Of a stretch of DNA of 45,040 bases, positions 9,659-16,765 are shown piece after piece. Source of the stretch: Candidatus Zixiibacteriota bacterium (lineage in GTDB: Bacteria; Zixibacteria; MSB-5A5; JAABVY01; JAHJOQ01); the NCBI GenBank assembly GCA_018820315.1, contig JAHJOQ010000056.1, positions 1 to 45,040 of the forward strand, in the 5' to 3' direction. Position 1 is the stretch's first letter, and each line of letters opens with the position of its first letter. The translations under genes and the position numbers were made by a program. Below the pieces are notes generated by a model, which had not been told where the DNA came from, ran no database searches, and saw nothing but the letters and a program-made list of their open reading frames with translations.

Positions 9659-10363
9659 TTATAGCCCGACTCCGGAAGCAATCTGTTCCGCCTTGCACCA
9701 TGAGAGCTCAATCGCTTTCTTCAGCAATTGAGGAATGTCGGATGCCGCTAAGCCGTCACTCTTGAAATAGTCGATGTCAAGATACAGACCGCACTGATTG
9801 AAGCGATCAGATTCAAATTGGAAGTACCGCCCGGCTTCATCCTTGTGTATCGGTCCCCCTGAAACCCGGACGTCAAAAACATCTTCTCTTAACTCGATTG
9901 TAAACTGAAAATCTGTTTCCTCCCCAATCAGCGATCTAGCTTTGTCAGAAAAAAGAGTCTCAAATGAGGCTTTATTGATCGCTTCAAAGGAGTGCTCCGA
10001 CGGCACGAAGATCTTTGTTCTTGCCCCGAAGCGAGTTGGCGTCGGAATTTTGAATTGATCGTATTCTTGCAGCGATTTCCAGAAGCGTGATGCGCGATCT
10101 GCGAAATAGTTGCGTGTTGCCGGATCCAAAGTGACGTAGCCGGCGCTCTTATAGCCGACGAAAGCTCCCTCCCGCTTAACACCTTCTGAATCGTCACGGA
10201 AATTGACAACGTTCGAATCGATCTTCCAGTGGGGGAAAAGGTTCCTGCGTCTGACATAGTCGGCGATGCGTCCCCGTACGTCTAAGAAACTGCCTAAGGC
10301 GGCATAACGAACCTCCAAGACGTGTTCAGCTAACATCTTTCCGTCTGCTTTGGCTTTTGTCAT
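9659..10363 (-). CDS. Hypothetical protein, possibly TIGR04255-like
   Basis: A 234-residue soluble protein with no signal peptide or membrane segment. The start has a good ribosome site (AAGGAG, 7 nt before ATG). The order of features, an N-terminal EVRYAAL strand, a central RFGARTKIFVP strand, and a C-terminal LYLDIDYFKSDG followed by a helix ending LSWCKAEQIA, resembles the TIGR04255 family of uncharacterised proteins, but I cannot verify this by alignment. It is co-transcribed with the membrane protein gene immediately after it. A promoter is visible about 175 bp upstream. Its location between two copies of a 28-bp repeat suggests accessory cargo. Confidence 0.7.
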   Translation of the reverse strand: MTKAKADGKMLAEHVLEVRYAALGSFLDVRGRIADYVRRRNLFPHWKIDSNVVNFRDDSEGVKREGAFVGYKSAGYVTLDPATRNYFADRASRFWKSLQEYDQFKIPTPTRFGARTKIFVPSEHSFEAINKASFETLFSDKARSLIGEETDFQFTIELREDVFDVRVSGGPIHKDEAGRYFQFESDRFNQCGLYLDIDYFKSDGLAASDIPQLLKKAIELSWCKAEQIASGVGL

Positions 10364-10536
10364 GATTCATCTCCTTGGAGAGCAGGACCAGTTCTAATCT
10401 TGCAGGCGTTTCCCCTGCGCCCTATGCTGCGGCTTCAAGACTCGCATGAACCTCGTGCGAATCGAGACAGCATCAATATTAGCTTGCCGCCCTCACCTTC
10501 TAACAAGTCTGACATTTTATATGCTGGGCTAATTCT

Positions 10537-10564
10537 AATATAGCGTGATGCAACTCTTTTGCAA
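10537..10564 (-). promoter_or_regulatory. Sigma-70-like promoter for the two-gene unknown unit
   Basis: On the minus strand, TTGCAA (10564-10559), a 16-bp spacer, then TATATT (10542-10537). The start would fall near 10530, leaving a leader of about 165 nt. The rest of the 10364-10788 gap holds no gene I can support; a 26-codon frame in the leader has no ribosome site. Confidence 0.45.
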
Positions 10565-10788
10565 GGCTAAGCTGGGCTAGCACAATAAAAAAACGACTAT
10601 GACTTTGGATTTCGGACTGCTGATCTAATCACCGTGCTTAAAGAGCGGATTGAGGCGTTGAAGACTTCTATACTTGATGAAGGCTCGTACGCGATAGCCT
10701 GCACCGCAGACATCAACGCCGGATCGCGGCAGCTCACCAAGGAATCAAGAGACGTCATCCGGAATCCTGGACCCAAGATTAGGCAGAA

Positions 10789-10911
10789 TCATCGCAGCAA
10801 GTAATCAAGTAGCTTGCCAGCCACAACAGCGACAGCTGCTCCACCGATTGCCCCAACAAAGATCGCCAATGCTTTAAGTATACCATCAGAAGTAGGTTTT
10901 GCAAGACCCAT
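10789..10911 (-). CDS. Small hydrophobic membrane peptide, 40 residues
   Basis: A short gene encoding 40 residues, MGLAKPTSDGILKALAIF and onward, ending KLLDYLLR. Residues 12-32 form one continuous Ala/Gly/Val/Ile-rich membrane-spanning stretch (FVGAIGGAAVAVVAG), bounded by Lys14 and by Lys33 and the terminal Arg. Coding support comes from an excellent ribosome site (GGAGGTGA, 4 nt before ATG) and a palindrome 30 bp further upstream. It lies in the same orientation as the two unknown genes that follow it but is separated from them by 425 bp. Small single-helix proteins of this kind include type I toxins, bacteriocin-like peptides and regulators of membrane complexes. I cannot choose among these. 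Confidence 0.6.
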   Translation of the reverse strand: MGLAKPTSDGILKALAIFVGAIGGAAVAVVAGKLLDYLLR

Positions 10912-10942
10912 TTCTCACCTCCACCATATAATTCGGCAGAGG

Positions 10943-10961
10943 CTGTTCAAAACATGAACAG
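10943..10961. promoter_or_regulatory. Operator-like palindrome upstream of the 40-residue peptide gene
   Basis: CTGTTCA-AAACA-TGAACAG is a perfect 7-bp inverted repeat with a 5-bp spacer. A further TGAACA half-site lies about 25 bp upstream. It is placed where a repressor controlling the small gene would bind. The spacing (CTGT-N11-ACAG) does not fit the proteobacterial LexA box. Confidence 0.5.
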
Positions 10962-11070
10962 TTTCATGAAGCTGCTCAATATCTGAACAATCTTATAATG
11001 AAATTGGGAAAAGAAAGTCAACAAAACGGTACATCCCCGATGTGGGATTGTTCTATGCAATAGTTCCCAC

Positions 11071-11107
11071 AAAAAAGGAGCCAGCTCGGGTTGCACGAGC
11101 TGACTCC
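11071..11107 (-). terminator. Intrinsic terminator containing the right copy of the 28-bp repeat
   Basis: On the minus strand a 12-bp stem with one mismatch (GGAGTCAGCTCG / CGAGCTGGCTCC) and a 7-nt loop is followed directly by TTTTTT. It is well formed for terminating leftward transcription, for example read-through from the gene at 11524-12720. Bases 11071-11098 are the second copy of the repeat at 9195-9222. Confidence 0.7.
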
Positions 11108-11299
11108 AGATCCAGTCCTAATCGCCCTGGGGATAGGGCATTGGTAAGGCAAGTGCAGAGGAATGTGCACTGTGATTATATTATACTTAATTACTCTTAT
11201 TTGTCAAGCCAAAACATCCAATTGTCCACATGAATTGAGAATTCTTGTGCAGCCTCAATCGATGACTGCGGCTGGTTGAATTGCCTCTTCAGGAAGAGT

Positions 11300-11523
11300 C
11301 GATTAAGTCCACATGAACCGCGCTGTCAGGAACCCTCCCTGACAGCTAAGTGAATCGTGCAGGAAGGGATTCCTGCCCGCGCGGAAATCCTTGTGAAGCC
11401 TCAAATTCCAGTGGTTGGTGTACGTCCGCGTGAACCAACTTCTGAACGAAAGAAATAGGCAGGATCACTCCGTCACGCACTGCGTGACTACGGATCGCTG
11501 CCCTACAAAAGACCGGAGGGATA
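11300..11523. repeat. Palindromic intergenic repeats right of the accessory island
   Basis: The gap 10912-11523 holds no further gene. Visible here are CTGTCAGG / CCTGACAG (about 11322-11345), a 34-base block at 11350-11383 identical to 935-968, and the palindrome GTCACGCA-C-TGCGTGAC (11472-11488) nested in a larger one whose outer arms are GGCAGGATC and GATCGCTGCC. These belong to the same dispersed families as in 331-1065. Confidence 0.7.
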
Positions 11524-12720
11524 TCAGCTTCTTAGTTGTTGAGACAGATGATGGAGGAAAAGGCCGACATCGGTGACGACACCGACTGCCTGTGATGAGC
11601 CTCTATCGCTCAGCTTCGTGACAACCGAGGGGTTAATGTCTACGATGATGGTTTTCGCCTTCGATGGCAGCATGTTGCCGACGGCTATCGAATGCAGCAT
11701 GGTTGAGAGCATCAGTACAACATCGATGTCCTGCAGCGCCTCGGCGTACTTCTCCTGTGCCAGGTTCATGTCAGTGATTACTTCAGGCAGCGGACCATCA
11801 TCGCGAATCGATCCGGCCAGAACAAATGGGACATTATGCTTGACGCATGAGTACATGATCCCCGATTTGAGCACCCCCGATTCCACAGCCGCTGCAATCG
11901 ATCCGGCGCGATAGATTGTGTTGATGGCTCTAATGTGATTTCTGTGGCCGTCGCTGACCGGAAGGCCGTTGTCGAGGTGGATTCCGAGCGATGTGCCGTA
12001 GAGCGACTGTTCGATGTCATGAACCGCTAGCGCATTGCCCGACAATACGAGATCGATATGACCATTTTCTATCAAGCTGCAGAGAGCATGTGACGAGCCG
12101 GTGTGAACGACGACCGGGCCGGCAACTATGGCGGTCTTGACATCGGGCGGTGATATGATCTGCGCTACACGCCTGACAGCCAGCTCGACCCGCCTTTCGG
12201 ATGATATCTCGCTGGTCATGAATGCGAAATCGGATCTGTCTCTATCGCGAAATTGCGGGAGAACGCGGACTCCTTCGACACCACAGACGATCATGTCTCC
12301 CCGCTTCACATCGCGAAGTTTGCGGCAGACCGGGCCATTATCGCTGATGACAATCACAGCATCCATTCTCTGATTCCGGACATTAACCCAGGCATCATTG
12401 GAGAATACCTTCGTTACATGGTTTGTGGTCGAGTAGAAGTCATTAGGAACGACACTGTCCGCCTCAGCCGGCAGTACGCTGATTTCGTGTGGTGAGTCGA
12501 GGAAACAGCCGAGAGAGCTTAGCCGCGGGAGCAGCGAGCCGATTTTCTCAGCTTCTCCGGTTATCTCGATTTTTGCCAGCGATGGGTCGAGATTCGTCTT
12601 ACCCATGTCAAAGGAGACAATCTTGAACTGAGCCTCAGATTTTATGACCGTATCGAGGATTTCGGACATGATGCCGGAATCAATTATATGCCCTTCAACG
12701 ACAACAACTTCTCGACGCAT
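11524..12720 (-). CDS. TIGR00300 (LOR/SDH conserved region) family protein, possible ornithine cyclodeaminase type
   Basis: A 398-residue protein matching, as I recognise it, the TIGR00300 family: an N-terminal ACT-like segment (VVVEGHIIDSGIMSEILD...), then a middle domain, then a C-terminal half with ADLVLSGNALAVHD-like features and VVTDVGLFLHHL at the end. Here the clear landmarks are IDLVLSGNALAVHDIE, NHIRAINTIYRAGSI and IIVDINPSVVTKLSDRG. The family includes an archaeal alternative ornithine cyclodeaminase and the C-terminal part of cyanobacterial arginine-degrading enzymes, so an NAD-dependent step in ornithine/proline metabolism is plausible but unproven. GGGAGAG precedes the ATG. It is transcribed alone, with no arginine or proline genes beside it. 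Confidence 0.65.
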   Translation of the reverse strand: MRREVVVVEGHIIDSGIMSEILDTVIKSEAQFKIVSFDMGKTNLDPSLAKIEITGEAEKIGSLLPRLSSLGCFLDSPHEISVLPAEADSVVPNDFYSTTNHVTKVFSNDAWVNVRNQRMDAVIVISDNGPVCRKLRDVKRGDMIVCGVEGVRVLPQFRDRDRSDFAFMTSEISSERRVELAVRRVAQIISPPDVKTAIVAGPVVVHTGSSHALCSLIENGHIDLVLSGNALAVHDIEQSLYGTSLGIHLDNGLPVSDGHRNHIRAINTIYRAGSIAAAVESGVLKSGIMYSCVKHNVPFVLAGSIRDDGPLPEVITDMNLAQEKYAEALQDIDVVLMLSTMLHSIAVGNMLPSKAKTIIVDINPSVVTKLSDRGSSQAVGVVTDVGLFLHHLSQQLRS

Positions 12721-13026
12721 GCATCTCTCCCATGGTGACTATGTATCTATCGGATGCCCTTCCTATAGTGTATCGGCAAATTAACCGCATGTATGAGAGG
12801 ATGCAGGGTAGTCACTTGCGACCACTGCGCCACCGCATTTGCACCCTTCATTGGTCGAAGATACTTCTTGACAGAACTTGAATCAGGCCATAATATTAAA
12901 GTAGTAACTGACGTTACCCCCTCTTTACTCGCCGTCGAGCAGACAGCATTAAACGAGTTATGTCCAGATGCGTCTTATTATTCGGTTAGATAATAGTGTG
13001 CTTTTCCATATCAAGGAGTGTGTGTT
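12721..13026. other. Divergent intergenic region
   Basis: This is a 306-bp spacer between the TIGR00300 gene and the sigma-54 activator operon. I see no gene and no sigma-54 consensus (GG-N10-GC in a TGGCAC/TTGC context) on the plus strand, so the activator operon is probably not itself sigma-54 dependent. Confidence 0.4.
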
Positions 13027-13362
13027 ATGAAAGCCAGCAAAGTGATGGTTCTGGTTGTGTGTCTGGCGTTCCTTCTTGGAGCAGTCCCGTCGTCGATTGC
13101 CTGGGATGGACGCGTAGTTCCTCTGATCTCGACTCCTGATGTCGATGATCCGGAGCCGATCACCGAGGGTGATCCGTGGGATGACAACGATGACGGCGGT
13201 CCTGATGGTGCAAACATCGGACCGAATATCATCATCGTCAATCAGCTCGGGCTGCCATGGTGGTTCACGAAGTATCATGTCGTGATTTCCAAGGTCAAAC
13301 CGGCAAACGTTGACGCGACCGACCGAAAGGTAATTAGGAAAAAAACCACCACAAGCAAGTAG
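13027..13362 (+). CDS. Small secreted acidic protein, co-transcribed with a sigma-54 activator
   Basis: A 111-residue protein. ATG 13027 is chosen over an in-frame GTG at 13018 because AAGGAG (13013-13018) then has normal spacing. Residues 1-26 are a signal peptide (MKASKVMVLVVCLAFLLGAV, cut near SSIAWD). The mature part is acidic in the middle (DDPEPITEGDPWDDNDDGG), contains a PNIIIVNQLGLPWWF segment, and ends in a basic tail RKVIRKKTTTSK. No family is recognised. Its stop lies 8 bp before the regulator gene, so the two form an operon. A secreted small protein paired with a TPR-type regulator could be a signal or its target. That is inference. Confidence 0.75.
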   Translation: MKASKVMVLVVCLAFLLGAVPSSIAWDGRVVPLISTPDVDDPEPITEGDPWDDNDDGGPDGANIGPNIIIVNQLGLPWWFTKYHVVISKVKPANVDATDRKVIRKKTTTSK

Positions 13363-13370
13363 TTAGGTAT

Positions 13371-15596
13371 ATGTCCACACCAGATAGCCCAAAATTCAGA
13401 GCGGAGCTTCTGCAGTTAGAGCTGTATAGCTCCAATCGTGATCTGAAAAAGGCTGCGGCTAAAGTCGTGGATCTCGAATCGGCGTATCCGAATCTGTCGC
13501 ACAATTCACCGCGCTTCTTGCTTTTGAAGGCCACTCTGTTCAATCAGACAGGCGACTATATGGAGGCAATTTCGACAGCTTCTAAAGCATACGATCTTGT
13601 CAGGGATACCTCAGATCACGAACTCCTTGCTCTTGTCCAGACTGAGCTCGCGAGAGCCAGTCAGTACTTAGGAGATACAGATCGCAGCGAACGCGAGTAT
13701 AGGGATGTTGCGGCTACTTACCGACGCTGCGGAAATACTTTAGGAATCATAGACACGCTCAACAAGATAGCAGGCATCCGCTATCTCAGGGCCGACTATG
13801 ACGAAGCCTGCAGCCTGCTCGGTGAAGCGGGCAGATGTGCTGAAGAGCTCGGCGATGAGTTACGCCTGGCCAGAATCAGCGGTAACCTTGGACGAATTGC
13901 GATCCGTCAGGGAAAATTCCACGATGCTGTCGATAAGCTGTCTGTTTCCATCGAGAAGCATGGCAAGCTCGGCAATCATGTAAGTCTTGCGCGATCATTC
14001 CTATCCCTCGCGCTTGTTGAGATTCGCCTGGCGAATTTCGACTCTGCGAGGCGCAATCTCAAGAAGGCTCTGTTGATTATCCGCGAGCAGACGCTGCGGC
14101 GCGAACTTGCGATCTATTTCGAGTACAAGGGAGAACTGCTTCTGGCGCAGGGAAATCTCGACAAAGCGCTGAGTGCGGCAAACAACGCAATCGAGGCGGG
14201 TTCCGCAGTGGCTGCCGAAGGCGACCTCCTCAGTCAATCGGAGCGGTTGAAAGGTCAGATTCTCTTCAAGCTGCGCCGTATTGATGAGGCAGAGGAATCA
14301 GCGAACAAGGCTCTGCATGTTGCGGAGAGAATCGACGAAAAGCTCGAAATCGCCGAGAGCGTCAAGCTTCTCGCTGAGATTTCTGACGCAAAACGTTGTG
14401 AGACCGACAGTAAACAGCAGTTGGAGTATTCAGTTGCATTGCTGCGCAGTCTCGGCACAATCTATGAGCTTGCCGATTGTTTTCGGCGAGCATGCGAATT
14501 GAGTTGGGTGGATGTGTCCGCCAAGGCTCATTATCAGCAGACTGCAATCGAGCTGTACAGTACGATTGGACTCGACTTGGATATGTTCAGGAAACCTGAG
14601 GCGATTGAGGCGGCTCCTCAGAACAGACATATATATATTGTCACAGGAGCTACTGGCGAATCGGTGCGGATTGCGACGGCGAACCGCCAGATGCGCTCGA
14701 TATTGAGGGTCGTCAATCACTGCAAGGATTCCGACATTCCGATTCTGATTACCGGCGAGACAGGGACCGGCAAGGACCTCCTTGCGAAATATATCCACCA
14801 TTCGTCGATAAGATCGGGGGAACCGTTTATCCCGGTCAACTGCTCCGCGATACCGAAAGATCTCGCGGAGAGCGAATTGTTCGGGCATGTCAAGGGATCA
14901 TTCACTAATGCTGTCGAGGATAAGCAGGGACTTGTGTCAGCTGCCGATGGTGGCACCCTGTTCCTGAATGAAATCGGTGAGCTTCAGAAATCGCTCCAGG
15001 CGAAACTGCTTGGCTGTCTGGAAGAAAAACGAGTGGCAAGAATCGGTGACACAGTCGCCCACCCAGTCAATTTCAGATTGATCACCGCGACCAACCGCGA
15101 TTTGGAGGAAGATGTCTCCGAAGGCGCGTTCCGTCAGGATCTTTACTTCAGGATAGCGGTGATGACTCTCGAACTTCCCCCCCTCCGACAGAGAGGCGAG
15201 GATCTGGTGGAACTGATCAAGTTCTTCCTCTGCGAAAATGGAATCCGTCTCGGTGATGTGAATGGGATTTTCGATCATCAGAGTATCCCGAATATTCTCG
15301 GGTATGGCTGGCCCGGCAACATACGCGAACTGAGGAACGAGATTCAGCTCTGCGCGCTGGAGTATCCCGGAGATCCTGTCGGCGTTGTGACATCGCTCGA
15401 AGCCAGACTCTCCAAGCCGATCGATTCGAAAGGCATCGAATCGGCAAGTGGCCTTTCCCGGCAACTCGCTGAATTCGAACGGAACCGTATAAGAGAGGCG
15501 CTAAAGTTGACAGATGGCGTCATCCGCAGAGCCGCGCAGATCCTGCAGATTCCGGAGGCGACACTGCGCTCCAAGATGAGAAGACACGATATGTGA
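13371..15596 (+). CDS. TPR-domain sigma-54-dependent transcriptional activator
   Basis: A 741-residue regulator. Residues 1 to about 400 are tetratricopeptide-type helical repeats (for example DYDEACSLLGEAGRCAEEL and FDSARRNLKKALLII), replacing the usual receiver or GAF sensor. Residues about 425-655 form the AAA+ domain that remodels sigma-54 RNA polymerase: Walker A GETGTGKD (about 460), the sigma-54 contact loop GSFTNA (about 507), Walker B TLFLNEIGEL (about 529) and the arginine-finger region FRQDLYFRI (about 588). Residues about 697-741 form a Fis-type helix-turn-helix. Two key motifs differ from consensus: the loop is GSFTNA rather than GAFTGA, and Walker B has Asn where Asp is normal. 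A near-perfect sigma-54 promoter lies 235 bp downstream. Translation is probably coupled to the gene before. Confidence 0.88.
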   Translation: MSTPDSPKFRAELLQLELYSSNRDLKKAAAKVVDLESAYPNLSHNSPRFLLLKATLFNQTGDYMEAISTASKAYDLVRDTSDHELLALVQTELARASQYLGDTDRSEREYRDVAATYRRCGNTLGIIDTLNKIAGIRYLRADYDEACSLLGEAGRCAEELGDELRLARISGNLGRIAIRQGKFHDAVDKLSVSIEKHGKLGNHVSLARSFLSLALVEIRLANFDSARRNLKKALLIIREQTLRRELAIYFEYKGELLLAQGNLDKALSAANNAIEAGSAVAAEGDLLSQSERLKGQILFKLRRIDEAEESANKALHVAERIDEKLEIAESVKLLAEISDAKRCETDSKQQLEYSVALLRSLGTIYELADCFRRACELSWVDVSAKAHYQQTAIELYSTIGLDLDMFRKPEAIEAAPQNRHIYIVTGATGESVRIATANRQMRSILRVVNHCKDSDIPILITGETGTGKDLLAKYIHHSSIRSGEPFIPVNCSAIPKDLAESELFGHVKGSFTNAVEDKQGLVSAADGGTLFLNEIGELQKSLQAKLLGCLEEKRVARIGDTVAHPVNFRLITATNRDLEEDVSEGAFRQDLYFRIAVMTLELPPLRQRGEDLVELIKFFLCENGIRLGDVNGIFDHQSIPNILGYGWPGNIRELRNEIQLCALEYPGDPVGVVTSLEARLSKPIDSKGIESASGLSRQLAEFERNRIREALKLTDGVIRRAAQILQIPEATLRSKMRRHDM

Positions 15597-15651
15597 TGCG
15601 TATAATCGAATAACTACCCCCACGTCTTGCGCGTGCATTTAAACGCAAGTG

Positions 15652-15690
15652 ATACAGCCGGTTATCATAGGATACCGGCTGTATTCGTTT
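15652..15690 (+). terminator. Intrinsic terminator of the sigma-54 activator operon
   Basis: ATACAGCCGGT (15652-15662) pairs perfectly with ACCGGCTGTAT (15674-15684), followed by TCGTTTGTTG. It lies 56 bp past the activator stop codon and insulates the downstream sigma-54 promoter. Confidence 0.75.
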
Positions 15691-15828
15691 GTTGTGGAGC
15701 ATATTCTGCGCTTCGGACTTTTGCGGTACATGCGACGGCAATAGCCGCCGAACATCCACATTGTGTGTAATCAGTTTATAGACAGCGAGTTACAGCCATT
15801 GAATCCGAGTGAAAGCCCGACAGCCTCT

Positions 15829-15844
15829 TTGGCACAACTGTTGC
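15829..15844 (+). promoter_or_regulatory. Sigma-54 (-24/-12) promoter
   Basis: TTGGCACAACTGTTGC matches the sigma-54 consensus TGGCAC-N5-TTGC, with GG (15831-15832) and GC (15843-15844) separated by exactly 10 bp. Transcription should start near 15856. The activator encoded immediately upstream is the obvious candidate regulator. The intervening 15690-15828 DNA would carry any enhancer sites, and a CGGC-AATA-GCCG hairpin-like repeat is visible there. Confidence 0.75.
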
Positions 15845-15855
15845 GTAAGAGAAGG

Positions 15856-15980
15856 TCGGCATATACATAGAAGTAAGTCTCTGGTTGGCTCGGTTTGGGC
15901 AAGCTGAACTGGATCTTGCTATCAAGCTATGGTTTTGGGCGGTCCCTATCTACTGCGGCAGGTAGATAGGGACTTTTGTA
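15856..15980 (+). ncRNA. Predicted sigma-54-driven short transcript (sRNA or tiny peptide mRNA)
   Basis: This stretch runs from the predicted sigma-54 start to a strong terminator, about 125 nt, and contains no conventional gene. A TTG-started frame of 26 codons (15884-15964) ends inside the terminator stem but has only a poor ribosome site (GAAGTAAG), so a regulatory RNA is the simpler reading. No known RNA family is recognised. Boundaries are inferred from promoter and terminator only. Confidence 0.5.
15942..15978 (+). terminator. Strong intrinsic terminator ending the sigma-54 transcript
   Basis: A perfect 12-bp stem, GTCCCTATCTAC (15942-15953) with GTAGATAGGGAC (15962-15973), with an 8-nt loop, followed by TTTTG. 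No upstream protein gene lacks its own terminator, so this one serves the short transcript. Confidence 0.8.
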
Positions 15981-16147
15981 TGCCCGGTTATAATGACTCG
16001 AAATCTTGAGTTTTGTGCAATCAGGTAAATGTCTTTCTTAGAGAATCGTGAAGATTCACTCTCCGGAATTAATATTTGCATTTAGCTCCAAAATGCTTAT
16101 CTTCGCCGCAATTAACCAAGCACCAAATAGCAATGGAGGAAAATCGA

Positions 16148-16660
16148 ATGAGGACACTAATTTCTATTCTTGCTATCCTGCTCCTGATATTCGCGGCAGG
16201 ATGTGGCGGCGATGCTGAAGAGACTCCCGAATCCAAAATGGAAGAGGCGGTTCAGCCGAAAACCACACCCCCACCGGCATCACAACCTGCAGCAGCCGGT
16301 ATTACGATGGCAATCGGTGATACTGTCACGACCGCGAGTGGTCTGAAGTATGTCGACATAACAGTTGGCGATGGACCATCACCGACCAACGGCCAGATGT
16401 GCGAGATGCACTACACCGGCTGGCTGACAAACGGCACCAAGTTTGACTCCTCGCGCGACAGAGGCCAGACATTCCAGTTCCCGATCGGTAAAGGTAGTGT
16501 AATTAAGGGATGGGATGAAGGCATAGCGTCGATGAAAGTTGGCGGCCAGAGAATGCTGATTATCCCATCCGACCTCGCCTATGGTCCCGGCGGCCGACCG
16601 CCTGTAATTCCGCCGAAATCGACACTAATTTTCGATGTCGCGCTGATCGGCGTTAAGTAG
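16148..16660 (+). CDS. FKBP-type peptidyl-prolyl cis-trans isomerase lipoprotein
   Basis: A 170-residue protein from ATG 16148, with TGGAGG eight bases before. Residues 1-19 are a lipoprotein signal with lipobox FAAGC (Cys19), then a Pro/Ala/Gln linker to about residue 55. Residues about 57-170 are one FKBP domain: MHYTGWLTNGTKFDSS, FPIGKGSVIKGWDEG, and the C-terminal AYGPGGRPPVIPPKSTLIFDV. Catalytic-pocket aromatic residues of FKBPs are present (Tyr in HYTG, Phe in KFDSS, Trp in KGWDEG, Tyr in AYG). It should accelerate proline isomerisation during folding of exported proteins, anchored to a membrane on the periplasmic side. It is a single gene. Confidence 0.92.
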   Translation: MRTLISILAILLLIFAAGCGGDAEETPESKMEEAVQPKTTPPPASQPAAAGITMAIGDTVTTASGLKYVDITVGDGPSPTNGQMCEMHYTGWLTNGTKFDSSRDRGQTFQFPIGKGSVIKGWDEGIASMKVGGQRMLIIPSDLAYGPGGRPPVIPPKSTLIFDVALIGVK

Positions 16661-16765
16661 AATATCTGTTCTCGAATATTGAGCGGGCCACGATTGCGCT
16701 TTAGCGCAGTCTGGCCTGCCTTTCTTTGGCATGTGTATCAATCCCGTTGAAGTCGAGTCTTGTAG

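Noticed and set aside
10589-10804. Plus-strand open stretch of about 70 codons (contains LKERIEALKTSIL) overlapping the end of the 40-residue peptide gene
   Set aside because: It has no ATG and only an internal GTG without a ribosome site. It looks protein-like and may be a gene remnant, but support is too weak to call it.
10943-10961. LexA/SOS box upstream of the small membrane peptide
   Set aside because: The palindrome has CTGT-N11-ACAG spacing rather than the CTGT-N8-ACAG of proteobacterial LexA; kept only as a generic operator-like site.
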